From JBBCJT01 sp037190665 (GTDB lineage: Bacteria > Pseudomonadota > Alphaproteobacteria > Acetobacterales > Acetobacteraceae): 39,301 nt of DNA. The notes beneath the pieces are model-generated. The model had not been told where the DNA came from and did no database searches. It worked only from the letters and a program-made list of their open reading frames with translations. The translations under genes were made by a program, and so were the position numbers. Below are positions 8,211-15,985 of this stretch, piece by piece. The stretch lies in the NCBI GenBank assembly GCA_037190665.1, contig JBBCJT010000086.1, positions 1 to 39,301 on the forward strand. Direction: 5' to 3'. The number at the start of each line of letters is the position of its first letter. Position 1 is the first letter of the stretch.

Positions 8211-8492
8211 ATGGAGCTCGATCTGTACATCTACGACGCCCCGGACGGCCGCCGCTGGAGCTTCACGCCCGTCCAGGCGCGGGCAGAGGACCCCGGCGCC
8301 AAGATCGAAGGCGATCCGGACCCGCGCGTGGGCGATCCCCGCCCCGCCGCCCGCATCCGCGCGCCCGAGGGCAGCCGGATCGACGAGTCCGACCCGGCGG
8401 TGCTGGTGGTGCCGGGGCTGGGGCGCGTGGACATCGCCGGCGTGATGGCCGGCCGCACCAACCCGCCCGGGATCACCATCCTGTCGCGCTGA
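8211..8492 (+). CDS. Hypothetical 93-residue cytoplasmic protein
   Basis: This small soluble protein has no signal peptide, no membrane segment and no cysteine. It begins MELDLYIYDAPDGRRWSF and ends VDIAGVMAGRTNPPGITILSR. It is rich in Pro, Asp and Arg, with several Asp-Pro and Asp-Pro-Arg turns in the middle. The ATG at 8211 has a GAGG three bases upstream, rather close. It is transcribed away from the panE-like gene, which starts 109 bp to the left, and precedes the NTF2-like gene by 67 bp. I do not recognise a family. The alternative is a chance ORF, but frame, start and intergenic placement favour a real gene. Confidence 0.58.
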   Translation: MELDLYIYDAPDGRRWSFTPVQARAEDPGAKIEGDPDPRVGDPRPAARIRAPEGSRIDESDPAVLVVPGLGRVDIAGVMAGRTNPPGITILSR

Positions 8493-8559
8493 GGCCGGTT
8501 TCCGCTTGCCGTGCCCGCCGCCTGCGCGAAGGATCGCGCGGCGAGGAGGGAGCGGTCGC

Positions 8560-9015
8560 ATGCCGGCACGGATCGCGCTGTTCATGCTGGGCCTGTCGCT
8601 GGCGGGGCCAGCTTTGGCGCAACCCGATCGCGACGCGGCGGCGATCCGCGAGCGGCTGCACGCCTGGGCAGCCGCCTTCAATGCCCGCGATGCCGACCGC
8701 GCCTGCGAGCTGTTCGCCGACGACGTGATCGCCGTCATCCGCGGCGCGGAGGACAGCGACAAGGGGGCGATCTGCGGCCGGCTGCGCAACGCGCTCGCGG
8801 CGACCGACCGGCGGATGAGCTACGCGGCGGACATCCGGCAGGTGCTGGTGTCCGGCGATCTCGCGGCGGTGCTGCTCATCTGGACGCTCACCGTCGAACG
8901 CGACGGGCAGCGCAGCACCAGCGAGGAGAAGGGGCTCGACGTGTTCCGCCGCGATCCGGACGGGGTCTGGCGCATCGTCCGCTTCATGGCGTTCTCGCCC
9001 GGACGCGACGAATAG
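8560..9015 (+). CDS. Exported SnoaL/DUF4440-like (NTF2-fold) protein
   Basis: This 151-residue protein has a signal peptide (MPARIALFMLGLSLAGPALA, cleavage before QPDR) and a mature domain with the typical NTF2-like layout. A helix contains WAAAFNARDADRACELFADDVIAV, and strands end in GVWRIVRFMAFSPG. Proteins of this group are periplasmic small-molecule-binding or enzyme-like domains; the ligand here is unknown. GAGGAGGG lies nine bases before the ATG at 8560. It converges on the amino-acid binding-protein gene, with a shared hairpin between the stops. Family-level assignment is reasonably secure; function is open. Confidence 0.75.
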   Translation: MPARIALFMLGLSLAGPALAQPDRDAAAIRERLHAWAAAFNARDADRACELFADDVIAVIRGAEDSDKGAICGRLRNALAATDRRMSYAADIRQVLVSGDLAAVLLIWTLTVERDGQRSTSEEKGLDVFRRDPDGVWRIVRFMAFSPGRDE

Positions 9016-9047
9016 CGCCGGCGGCGGCCAACCGCCGCCACCGGCGC
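9015..9047. terminator. Hairpin between convergent genes
   Basis: A strong GC stem (GCGCCGG/CCGGCGC outer, CGGCGG/CCGCCG inner, loop about 4 bases, small bulge) starts at the last base of the NTF2-like stop codon. It lies within the 45-bp gap before the end of the convergent aapJ-like gene. There is no T-run on either strand, so it may be a bidirectional attenuating structure rather than a classical intrinsic terminator. Confidence 0.5.
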
Positions 9048-9060
9048 CGTATCGGTCGCG

Positions 9061-10086
9061 TCAGCGGATCGGCGGGGCGTACATCAGCCCGCCACTGGTC
9101 CACAGCGCGTTCACGCCGCGCGGCAGCTTGAGCATGCTGCCCTGCCCCACGTTGCGCTCGAAGATCTCGCCGTAATTGCCGACCGCCTTGATCGCCCAGT
9201 AGGCCCAGCGGTTGTCGAGGCCCATGAAGTGGCCGTGATCGCCCGAGCGGCCGAGCAGCCGGCGGACTTCCGGGTTCTCGCTGTTCAGCATCTGGTCCAC
9301 GTTCGCCTGCGTCACGCCCAACTCCTCCGCGATCAGCAGCGCGAAGAAGGTCCACCGCACGATGTCGAACCACTGCGGGTCGCCCTTGCGGATCGCGGGC
9401 GCGAGCGGCTCCTTGCTGATGATGTCGGGCAGGATCATGTGGGCTTCGGGGTCCGGCAGCGCGGTGCGGATGCCCGCGAGCTGGCTCGCATCGGTGCTGA
9501 ACGCATCGCAGCGGCCGGAGATGTAGGCGGTGCGCGTCTCGTTGTTGTTCTCGAACACCACCGGGCGGATGGTCACGTTCGTCAGCCGCGCCCAGTCGGC
9601 GAGGTTCAGCTCGTTGGTCGTGCCGGACGTCACGCAGATCGAGGCGCCGTCGAGATCCTTCGCCCGCGCCACGTTGGCCGACCGGCGCACCAGGAAGCCC
9701 TGCCCGTCGAAGAAGTTCACCGCGGTGAACACGATGCCGGAAGCGGTGTCGCGCCCGTGCGACCAGGTGAAGGTGCGCGCCAGCAGGTCCACCTGACCCG
9801 ATTGCAGCGCCGGGATGCGGGCCTGGCTGTTCAGCACCGTCCAGCGCACCTTGTTCGCATCGCCGTCGAAAATGGCGGCGGCGACGGCGCGGCAGATATC
9901 GGCATCGAGGCCGCGATAGATACCCTGGCTGTCCATCGCGCCGAAACCGGGCGCGCCGGGATGCGCGCCGCAATCGAGCGCCCCCTTCTGTCGCGTGGCG
10001 GCAAGTGTCGGCCCGGGTGGCGTCGGCTGGGCTACGGCCACCCCCGCAATCAGCGCGAAAGCGGCTGACAGGACGCGTCTGCGCAT
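9061..10086 (-). CDS. Amino-acid ABC transporter periplasmic binding protein (AapJ-like)
   Basis: This 341-residue protein has a signal peptide (MRRRVLSAAFALIAGVAVA, cleavage before QPTP) and the type-2 periplasmic binding fold. Segments typical of the general L-amino-acid (AapJ/BztA) group are visible: GFGAMDSQGIYRGLDADICR, TFTWSHGRDTASGIVF, the FSTDASQLAGIR region and MGLDNRWAYWAIKAVGNYGEIFERNVG near the C-terminus. It should capture polar amino acids in the periplasm for an inner-membrane ABC complex. No permease or ATPase gene is adjacent, so it is an orphan here and must rely on components encoded elsewhere. GGGGGAG precedes the ATG at 10086. Confidence 0.9.
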   Translation of the reverse strand: MRRRVLSAAFALIAGVAVAQPTPPGPTLAATRQKGALDCGAHPGAPGFGAMDSQGIYRGLDADICRAVAAAIFDGDANKVRWTVLNSQARIPALQSGQVDLLARTFTWSHGRDTASGIVFTAVNFFDGQGFLVRRSANVARAKDLDGASICVTSGTTNELNLADWARLTNVTIRPVVFENNNETRTAYISGRCDAFSTDASQLAGIRTALPDPEAHMILPDIISKEPLAPAIRKGDPQWFDIVRWTFFALLIAEELGVTQANVDQMLNSENPEVRRLLGRSGDHGHFMGLDNRWAYWAIKAVGNYGEIFERNVGQGSMLKLPRGVNALWTSGGLMYAPPIR

Positions 10087-10151
10087 CGGAACTCCCCCAT
10101 TCGTTTCGTTCTTGGCGAGGGAACCCTATCGCGAACGGCAGGCATGACAAA

Positions 10152-10176
10152 CCCGCCGCTCCATCGGAACGGCGGG
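10152..10176 (-). terminator. Intrinsic terminator of gabD
   Basis: Read on the minus strand, an 11-bp stem (CCCGCCGTTCC with GGAGCGGCGGG, one G-U pair, 3-base loop) is followed by TTTGT. It lies about 20 bp past the gabD stop and before the next minus-strand gene. Stem strength, a short T-run and location all fit an intrinsic terminator. Confidence 0.72.
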
Positions 10177-10198
10177 CTGTCCGCGAAGCCGCTTCGGC

Positions 10199-11656
10199 TC
10201 AGACCAGCTTGTAGCGGATGTAGTGCGGCTCGAGATAATCCTTGATCCCGAGCGAGCCGCCCTCGCGCCCCACGCCCGACTGCTTCACGCCGCCGAACGG
10301 CGCCTCGGCGGTGGAGATCAGCACGTCGTTCACGCCGACCATGCCGGCCTCGAGCTGCTCGGCCGTCTCGGTCGCGCGCTTGAGGTCCTTGGTGAACAGA
10401 TAGGCCGCGAGGCCATAGGGGAGGCTGTTCGCCTTGCGGATGGTCTCGCCGATATCGCTGAAGGACACCAGCGGCGCGACCGGGGCGAACGGCTCCTCGC
10501 TCATGATGCGCGCATTCTCCGGCACGTCGCCGAGGACGGTGGGCGCGAAGAAGAAGCCGCGGTTCTGCCCCGGCATCGCGCCGCCGCCGGCCAGCAGCTT
10601 CGCGCCCTTCTCCACCGCGTCCTGCACGAAGGACATCGCCGAATCGAAGCGCTTCTTGCTCGCGACGGGGCCCATCTCGATCCCCGCCTCCAGTCCGTTG
10701 CCGACCTTGATCGACTTGGCGACCTGCACGAAGCGGTCGGTGAAGGCGTCGTAGACCTTCTCATGGACGAAGAAGCGCGTGGGGGAGACGCAGACCTGCC
10801 CGGCATTGCGGAACTTGGCGCGCGCGGCGGCCTCGGCCGCCATGACCGGATCGGCGTCGTCGAACACGATCACCGGGGCATGCCCGCCGAGTTCCATCGA
10901 CACGCGCTTCACGTCCTCGGCCGCGAGCTTCAGCAGGTGCTTGCCCACGGGGACGGAGCCGGTGAAGGACACCTTGCGGATGCGCTGGTCGGCGATCAGG
11001 TGGCGGCTGACCTCGTCCGGGCTGCCGGTCACCATGTTGACCACGCCCGCCGGCACGCCGGCCGCGGCGAGGGCTTCCAGGATCGCCATGCAGGAGCCCG
11101 GCGCTTCCTCGGCCGGCTTGATCACCACGGTGCAGCCGGCGGCGAGCGCGGGCGCGATCTTCCGGGCCGGCAGGAAGCCGGGGAAATTCCACGGGGTGAA
11201 CGCGGCGACCGGTCCCACCGGCTGCTGCAGCACCACCATCCGCGTCTCGGGCGTGCGGCCTTCGATGGTCTGGCCGTAGATGCGCTGCGCCTCGCCCGCG
11301 TACCATTCGAACTGCTCGGCGGCGACGGTGAACTCGCCCTTCGCCTCGGCCAGCGGCTTGCCGATCTCGCGCGTCATGATCCGCGCGTAGGCGTCGAGGT
11401 TGGCGCGGATATGGGTGGCGACCGCATGCAGCAACCGCGCGCGCTCCCACGGGGAGGTGGCGCGCCACTTCGGGAACGCCTCGGCGGCGGCATCCACGGC
11501 GGCGGTCAGGTCGGCGGGCGAGGCCTTGGGGATCTCGCCGATGGACTGCTCGGTCGCCGGGTCGATCACGGTGAGCCGCCCGCCGGTCCCCTCGGTCCAC
11601 TGGCCGGCGATGTAGAGGCCCTTGCCGGCGTAGAGATTGGCGGGCTGGGTGTCCAT
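10199..11656 (-). CDS. gabD: NAD(P)-dependent succinate-semialdehyde dehydrogenase
   Basis: This 485-residue aldehyde dehydrogenase oxidises succinate semialdehyde to succinate, usually as the last step of 4-aminobutyrate breakdown. The active site is complete: N157 in TPWNFPG, K180 in IKPAEEAPG, the nucleotide-binding FTGSVPVGK, the general base E255 in MELGGHAP and the nucleophile C289 in RNAGQVCVSPTRF. The length matches GabD. I use the ATG at 11656 (MDTQPANLY); GGAG lies about ten bases before it. No GABA transaminase or transporter gene is adjacent. Related semialdehyde dehydrogenases, for example for 2-oxoglutarate semialdehyde, share most of these motifs, so the substrate is likely rather than certain. 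A terminator follows the gene. Confidence 0.88.
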   Translation of the reverse strand: MDTQPANLYAGKGLYIAGQWTEGTGGRLTVIDPATEQSIGEIPKASPADLTAAVDAAAEAFPKWRATSPWERARLLHAVATHIRANLDAYARIMTREIGKPLAEAKGEFTVAAEQFEWYAGEAQRIYGQTIEGRTPETRMVVLQQPVGPVAAFTPWNFPGFLPARKIAPALAAGCTVVIKPAEEAPGSCMAILEALAAAGVPAGVVNMVTGSPDEVSRHLIADQRIRKVSFTGSVPVGKHLLKLAAEDVKRVSMELGGHAPVIVFDDADPVMAAEAAARAKFRNAGQVCVSPTRFFVHEKVYDAFTDRFVQVAKSIKVGNGLEAGIEMGPVASKKRFDSAMSFVQDAVEKGAKLLAGGGAMPGQNRGFFFAPTVLGDVPENARIMSEEPFAPVAPLVSFSDIGETIRKANSLPYGLAAYLFTKDLKRATETAEQLEAGMVGVNDVLISTAEAPFGGVKQSGVGREGGSLGIKDYLEPHYIRYKLV

Positions 11657-11753
11657 GAACGGGATTCTCCGTGATGAGGTGCCTGACCAAAGCGCGCGAG
11701 CGCGGGAAGGCAACGTCACGCAGGCTTGGCGGGCGGGAAGTTCAATCGGGAAA

Positions 11754-11775
11754 GCTAGCACTGTGGTGCACTAGC
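11754..11775 (-). terminator. Probable terminator of the tRNA-Pro transcript
   Basis: On the minus strand an 8-bp stem (GCTAGTGC with GTGCTAGC, including two G-U pairs) and a 6-base loop are followed by TTTCCC. It starts 18 bases after the encoded CCA end of tRNA-Pro and lies before gabD. This fits an intrinsic terminator of the tRNA, though the T-run is short. Confidence 0.52.
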
Positions 11776-11793
11776 CTAACCCGTTGGATTGAT

Positions 11794-11870
11794 TGGTCGG
11801 AGTGAGAGGATTCGAACCTCCGGCCCCTGCGTCCCGAACACAGTGCTCTACCAGGCTGAGCTACACTCCG
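11794..11870 (-). tRNA. tRNA-Pro (anticodon CGG)
   Basis: The 77-base minus-strand sequence folds into a complete cloverleaf. The acceptor stem is CGGAGTG/CACTCCG, the D arm contains GCTCAGCCTGGTAGAGC, and the anticodon stem CTGTG/CGCAG (one T-G pair) holds the loop TTCGGGA. The T arm is GGAGG-TTCGAAT-CCTCT. Anticodon CGG (bases 11836-11834) reads the proline codon CCG. The discriminator base is A and the CCA tail is encoded. The C1-G72 first pair is normal for bacterial tRNA-Pro. It is a single gene, and no integrase or duplicated tRNA end was seen beside it. Confidence 0.97.
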
Positions 11871-11881
11871 GCCGAGGCGCG

Positions 11882-11910
11882 CCTATAGCGACCCGCCCCG
11901 GATGCCGCAA
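11882..11910 (-). promoter_or_regulatory. Sigma70-type promoter of tRNA-Pro
   Basis: On the minus strand, TTGCGG is followed by exactly 17 bases and then TATAGG. The -10 box ends 11 bases before the tRNA 5' end, so transcription should start only a few bases upstream of it. The sequence overlaps the short gap after the LOG-family gene stop at 11918. Good spacing and position support the call. Confidence 0.68.
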
Positions 11911-11917
11911 GCGGGGC

Positions 11918-12502
11918 TCAGGTCAGCTCGGTCGCGGCCGGCGCAGGCGAGGTCGGCAGTGAACGCAACCGTGAGAGCGCCGCCTCCGCCCCGTCCACCA
12001 CCTCGAACAGCCCGCGCGTCTCGGCCCGGGCGAAGCCCTGGGCGATCGCGGTGTCGAACAGGCCGATCAGCGCATCGGCCCAGCCGGCGCCGTTGACGAT
12101 CAGGATCGGCTTGTCGTGCAGGCCGAGCTGCCGCCAGGTGACGATCTCCACCGTCTCGTCGAACGTGCCGAAGCCGCCGGGCAGCGTGAGGAAGGCGTCC
12201 GACAGCTCCACCATGCGCTGCTTGCGCTGGTGCATCGTGTCCACGACCTCCAGCTCCGAGGCGCCGCGATGGGCGACCTCCCGGCGCATCAGGAAATCAG
12301 GGATCACGCCGATCGCCTGCCCGCCCGCGTCCAGCACCGCATCGGCCACCGCGCCCATCAGCCCGATCCGCCCGCCGCCGTAGACGAGCCCGATACCCTC
12401 CCGCGCGAGGCCGACGCCCAGTTCGCGTGCGAGCTGGATATGCGCCGGATCGTGCCCCGGCATGGATCCGCAGAAAACGGCGACATGACGTATTGCATTC
12501 AT
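11918..12502 (-). CDS. LOG-family nucleoside-monophosphate phosphoribohydrolase (TIGR00730)
   Basis: This 194-residue cytosolic protein has the lysine-decarboxylase-like/LOG fold. Its hallmark PGGFGTFDE lies at 108-116, preceded by YGGGRIGLMG (41-50) and the MHQRKQRM segment that supplies the catalytic Arg. LOG enzymes release a base from nucleoside 5'-monophosphates; plant and some bacterial members act on cytokinin ribotides, and others act as general nucleotide hydrolases. I use the ATG at 12502 (MNAIRHVAVFCGS), where homologues usually begin. GGGGG touches the ATG, so the Shine-Dalgarno is poor, and an in-frame upstream GTG is possible. It is divergent from the cytochrome c gene, with a 107-bp shared upstream region. 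Confidence 0.9.
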   Translation of the reverse strand: MNAIRHVAVFCGSMPGHDPAHIQLARELGVGLAREGIGLVYGGGRIGLMGAVADAVLDAGGQAIGVIPDFLMRREVAHRGASELEVVDTMHQRKQRMVELSDAFLTLPGGFGTFDETVEIVTWRQLGLHDKPILIVNGAGWADALIGLFDTAIAQGFARAETRGLFEVVDGAEAALSRLRSLPTSPAPAATELT

Positions 12503-12609
12503 CCCCCGACGCTGGCCCGCCACGCCCCCGCCCGTCACGCGAATTTTGGTTGGAGCGGCAATGCGGCCTCTGGTCGGATGAAAGCGGCAACGAGTCGGGA
12601 AGCCCATTC

Positions 12610-13035
12610 ATGCGGATAACCGGACTTGCCGTGGCAATCGCCGCGGCAACGCTGGGCGGCGCGCTCGCGCAGGATGCGATCGCGCAGCGTCAGGCCAACT
12701 TCAAGCGGATGAACGAGATCATGCTCTCCCTGCGTCCGGTGGCGCAGTCGCAGGGCGATCCACGCCCCTTCATGAACGATCTCCGCTTCATCCAGGATTG
12801 GTCGCAGGGGCTTCCGAACGCGTTTCCGGCCGGGTCCGATCAGGGCGCGACCAAGGCGCGGCCGGCGGTCTGGTCCGACCGCGCCACGTTCAACGCGCGC
12901 GCCTCCGACTTCGCCGCGCAGGTGCCCAAGCTGCTCGCTGCGGCCGAGGCCGGGGACGGTGCCGCCTTCGCCCGCGAGTACGCCACGACGGCCCAGACCT
13001 GTTCCGCCTGCCATCGCAGCTTCCGAGAACGGTGA
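12610..13035 (+). CDS. Cytochrome c'-like (class II) c-type cytochrome
   Basis: This 141-residue periplasmic protein has a signal peptide (MRITGLAVAIAAATLGGALA, cleavage before QD) and a single C-terminal haem site, C131-S-A-C134-H135, only six residues from the end. That position, the all-helical mature sequence and the RQANFKRMNEIM first helix define the class II (c') group. Members bind NO or CO or act as small electron carriers; the role here is not evident. It converges on a cytochrome b561 gene whose stop lies 28 bp beyond. Cytochrome c' and b561 genes are often neighbours, which supports a shared redox role, though here they face each other. Confidence 0.88.
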   Translation: MRITGLAVAIAAATLGGALAQDAIAQRQANFKRMNEIMLSLRPVAQSQGDPRPFMNDLRFIQDWSQGLPNAFPAGSDQGATKARPAVWSDRATFNARASDFAAQVPKLLAAAEAGDGAAFAREYATTAQTCSACHRSFRER

Positions 13036-13063
13036 TCCCGGGCGGGACGGCCTGCCCGGCCCG

Positions 13064-13729
13064 CTACAGCCGCACGACGGCGGCCACGACGGCGCAGGCC
13101 ACCGCCAGCAGGCCGGCGGCGCGCAGCGGCGAGGCCAGCCGCGGCGCGGCGACGCCCGCCTCGGCCGGGATGTGCTTGCGGCCGGTCACCATCGGGCGGA
13201 CCAGATCCACGCGCCGGAGCAGGGCATAGGCCAGCACCGCCAGCACATGCAGCCCGACGGCGCACAGGATCAGGGTCCAGTTCAGATGGTGCAGCCGGGT
13301 GGCGCTGTCCGAGGCCTCCTTGCTGACGAAGGCGGCGAGCGGACCCTCGAACATGATGTCGTCATTGGCCATCAGGCCGGTGGCGGCCTGGAACGCGAGC
13401 AGCGCCAGCAGCACCAGCACCATCCAGCCGCCGGCGGCATTGTGCGTGACGTCGGTGTCGGGCTCGCGGCGGGCGAACTGGCGCAGATGGGCGAACGCCG
13501 CGGCGGGCGAGCCGAGGAAGCGGGAGAACCGCGCCGATTCGCTGCCGAACAGGCCCCACAGCACGCGGAACAGCACGAGCGTGAAGATTGCGTAGCCGGA
13601 CCAGCGATGGACCTCCATCGCCCCGGCCTCGTAGCTGCGCCAGGAGACCACGAGCAGCGCCACGACCGACCAGTGGAACAGCCGCACCGGCAGATCCCAT
13701 ACCTTCACCGTCACCCGCGCCTGCGTCAT
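13064..13729 (-). CDS. Cytochrome b561-type di-haem membrane protein
   Basis: This 221-residue inner-membrane protein has four to five hydrophobic helices and the conserved histidines of the bacterial b561/Ni-hydrogenase b-type family: H19 in RLFHW, H41 in EVHRWSG, H147/H148 in RLHHLNW and H161 in GLHVLAV. These would bind two b haems and pass electrons between the quinone pool and a periplasmic partner. The likely partner is the c'-like cytochrome encoded convergently. The start MTQARVTVKVWDLPVRLFHW matches the family's usual short polar leader. An extra C-terminal hydrophobic stretch (about 201-219) follows the core. Confidence 0.88.
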   Translation of the reverse strand: MTQARVTVKVWDLPVRLFHWSVVALLVVSWRSYEAGAMEVHRWSGYAIFTLVLFRVLWGLFGSESARFSRFLGSPAAAFAHLRQFARREPDTDVTHNAAGGWMVLVLLALLAFQAATGLMANDDIMFEGPLAAFVSKEASDSATRLHHLNWTLILCAVGLHVLAVLAYALLRRVDLVRPMVTGRKHIPAEAGVAAPRLASPLRAAGLLAVACAVVAAVVRL

Positions 13730-13845
13730 GGCCACCTCCGGCGGCGCACTCTGCCGATGCGCCGCCGCATCGTCACTGCAACCGCGCGCGACGGGACGTG
13801 ACGGAGCGATTGCAGCCACGTCGCGGCGGCCCTACAGAGCGAGAC

Positions 13846-15294
13846 ATGCCTGCCGTGCCCCCTTCCGGCGAGCGGCAGTCGGTGCTGCGCCCGATCCTGC
13901 TTGCCGCCCTCGCCCTGTTCGGCCTGCTCGGCGCAGCATGGATGGTCTGGCCGCGCCTGCAGGGACAGCAAGCCACGGCGCCGACGCCCCAGCCCACGCC
14001 GGTTGCCGCAGCCCCGGCAAGCCCCGCTCCACTGCAGGCCGCTCCGCCGCCGGCCACCGCACCGGCCGCGTCCGCTCCGGCCGCGACTCCGGCACCGCAA
14101 GCCACCTCCCCGGCAAGCCCCGCTCCACAGCCGCAGCCCGCTTCGCCGCCGGCCGCCGCCAGCGCGCCGCCCGCGTCCGCTCCGGCCGCGCCCGCGGCAC
14201 CGCAAGCCACCCCGCAGACCGCGCCGGCGACGGCCAGCGCACCGCCGCCCGCCTCCGCCGCGCCGCAAGCCGTGCCGCCTCCCTCTGTCGCCAGCACGCC
14301 GGCCGCGCCACCCGCGACTCCGCCCGCGTCGGCACCGCCCACCCCCGCGACTGCCGAGACCCGCCGGCCCGCGCCGCCGAGCTTCGACATCGTCCGTATC
14401 AACGCGCGCGGCCAGGCCGTGATGGCCGGGCGCGCCGAGCCGGGCTCCGAGATCGTCATCCGCGACGGCGACGCCGAAATCGGCCGCGTCACCGCCGATG
14501 CGCGCGGCGAGTGGGTGTTCGTGTCCGACCGACCGCTGTCACCGGGCGGGCGGGAACTGACGCTCACGATGCGCGCGAAGGACGGGCAGGAACTGACCAG
14601 CGTATCCTCGGTGGTGCTCGTGGTGCCGGAACGTGGCCAGGACGTCGCGGGCCGGCCGGCCACGCCGCAGACGGAGCGGCCGATCGCGCTGCTGGTGCCC
14701 GGCGCGGACGCAGCGCCCCGCGTGCTGCAGGCTCCGGCCGCTACCCCGCCCGCGGCGGCTACCCCCGCCACCACCGACGCAGCGCCCGCCGCGCCGCAGC
14801 CGATCCCCACCGCCCCGTCCGAAGGCACCCGCGCCCCCGCCGCCGGCGCGCTGGGGCTCGAGATCGTGGACTACGACGATGAGGGACAGGTCCGCTTCAC
14901 CGGTACCGCGCCCGCGCGCGCCGCGGTCCGTGTCTACGTGGACAACGCCCCGGTCGGCGACGTGCTCGCCGGGCCGGACGGGCGCTGGACGCTGTCGCCT
15001 TCCGTCGCCGTGCCGGCGGGCACGCATGCGCTGCGGCTGGACCAGATGACGCCGCAGGGCCGCGTGGCCGCCCGCGTCGAACTGCCGTTCCAGCGCGCGA
15101 GCCTGCCGCCCGAGGCGCTGCGCGAGGGCAAGGTCGTGGTGCAGCCGGGCCAGAGCCTGTGGCGCATCGCCCGCGCCCGTTACGGCAAGGGCGCGCAGTA
15201 CATCGTGATCTACGAGGCGAACCGAGACGCCATCCGCGATCCGGCCCGCATCTATCCCGGCCAGATCTTCGACCTGCCCATCCAGAGCAACTGA
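13846..15294 (+). CDS. Membrane-anchored LysM protein with Ig-like repeats
   Basis: This 482-residue envelope protein has, in order: a short cytoplasmic start, one membrane anchor (about 17-37), a long Ala/Pro-rich disordered linker (about 45-175), an Ig-like domain around FDIVRINARGQAVMAGRAEP, a second Ala/Pro linker, a second Ig-like domain (LEIVDYDDEGQVRFTGTAP), and a C-terminal LysM domain (about 429-482) with GQSLWRIARARYGKG and YPGQIFDLP. LysM binds peptidoglycan glycans, so the protein probably spans from inner membrane to cell wall. It lies 16 bp before psd and may be co-transcribed. The linker contains imperfect 96-105-base DNA repeats. The Shine-Dalgarno (GAGCGAG) is modest. Confidence 0.85.
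   Translation: MPAVPPSGERQSVLRPILLAALALFGLLGAAWMVWPRLQGQQATAPTPQPTPVAAAPASPAPLQAAPPPATAPAASAPAATPAPQATSPASPAPQPQPASPPAAASAPPASAPAAPAAPQATPQTAPATASAPPPASAAPQAVPPPSVASTPAAPPATPPASAPPTPATAETRRPAPPSFDIVRINARGQAVMAGRAEPGSEIVIRDGDAEIGRVTADARGEWVFVSDRPLSPGGRELTLTMRAKDGQELTSVSSVVLVVPERGQDVAGRPATPQTERPIALLVPGADAAPRVLQAPAATPPAAATPATTDAAPAAPQPIPTAPSEGTRAPAAGALGLEIVDYDDEGQVRFTGTAPARAAVRVYVDNAPVGDVLAGPDGRWTLSPSVAVPAGTHALRLDQMTPQGRVAARVELPFQRASLPPEALREGKVVVQPGQSLWRIARARYGKGAQYIVIYEANRDAIRDPARIYPGQIFDLPIQSN
14012..14210 (+). repeat. Imperfect 96-105-bp direct repeat in the Ala/Pro linker
   Basis: Two copies (about 14012-14105 and 14108-14210) share a 21-base identical start and near-identical stretches such as GCGTCCGCTCCGGCCGCG. 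The offset is 96 at the start and 105 at the end. Both values are multiples of three, so linker length can vary without frameshift. Confidence 0.6.
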
Positions 15295-15310
15295 CCGGCC
15301 GCATCCGAAC

Positions 15311-15985
15311 GTGTCCATTCTCGATACCATCCGCCTCGTCGTCGCACCGCCGCACCGCGCGGGTCATGTCTTCATCGGCATCGGTGCGGGCATCGCCTTC
15401 GTCGGCCTGTTCGTCGGCGGGTGGCTGTTCTGGCTCGGCGTCGCGTTCGCGGCGTTCTGCCTGTTCTTCTTCCGCGACCCCGAACGCGTGCCGCCCGCGG
15501 ACCGCCATGCCGTGCTCGCGCCCGCGGACGGGCGCGTCATCATGGTCTCGCCCGCGATCCCGCCGCCGGAACTCGGCATGGGCGACACCCCGCGCTGGCG
15601 CGTGTCGATCTTCCTGTCGGTCCTGAACGTCCACGTGAACCGCGTGCCGGTGGACGGCACGATCGTCCGCATCGCCTACCGCCCCGGCAAGTTCGTCAAC
15701 GCCGCGCTCGACAAGGCCTCCGCCGACAACGAGCGCAACGCGCTGTCGATCCGCCTCGCCGACGGGCGGGAGATCGCCGTGGTGCAGATCGCCGGGCTGA
15801 TCGCGCGGCGCATCCTGTGCGAAGTGCGAGAGGGCGAGCACGTCAACGCCGGCGCCCGCTTCGGCATCATCCGCTTCGGCAGCCGCACCGACCTCTATCT
15901 GCCGGAAGGCGTCATGCCGCTGGTGGCCGAGGGCCAGACCATGATAGGCGGCGAGACGGTGCTCGCCCGGCTGGAGGCGACATGA
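15311..15985 (+). CDS. psd: Phosphatidylserine decarboxylase, short (soluble-type) form
   Basis: This 224-residue enzyme decarboxylates phosphatidylserine to phosphatidylethanolamine at the inner membrane. An N-terminal hydrophobic hairpin (about 20-54) is followed by the core with FFRDPER, LSVLNVHVNRVP and IRFGSRTDLYLPEG. The self-cleavage that makes the pyruvoyl group occurs at Gly-Ser, here G190-S191. The short alphaproteobacterial form uses FGS instead of the LGST of E. coli. Translation starts with GTG at 15311. The stop overlaps the pssA start in ATGA, so the two enzymes of this pathway are translationally coupled, with the later enzyme encoded first. Confidence 0.94.
   Translation: MSILDTIRLVVAPPHRAGHVFIGIGAGIAFVGLFVGGWLFWLGVAFAAFCLFFFRDPERVPPADRHAVLAPADGRVIMVSPAIPPPELGMGDTPRWRVSIFLSVLNVHVNRVPVDGTIVRIAYRPGKFVNAALDKASADNERNALSIRLADGREIAVVQIAGLIARRILCEVREGEHVNAGARFGIIRFGSRTDLYLPEGVMPLVAEGQTMIGGETVLARLEAT

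Noticed and set aside
5387..8728. Very long open frame (over 1,100 codons) on the plus strand
   Set aside because: It lies antisense to gor, the secreted protein and the panE-like gene, all of which have recognised motifs. The translation is His/Arg/Gly-rich and typical of the complementary frame in GC-rich DNA.
11794..11870. tRNA-Pro as an integration site for a mobile element
   Set aside because: No integrase gene and no duplicated tRNA 3' end were found in the window.
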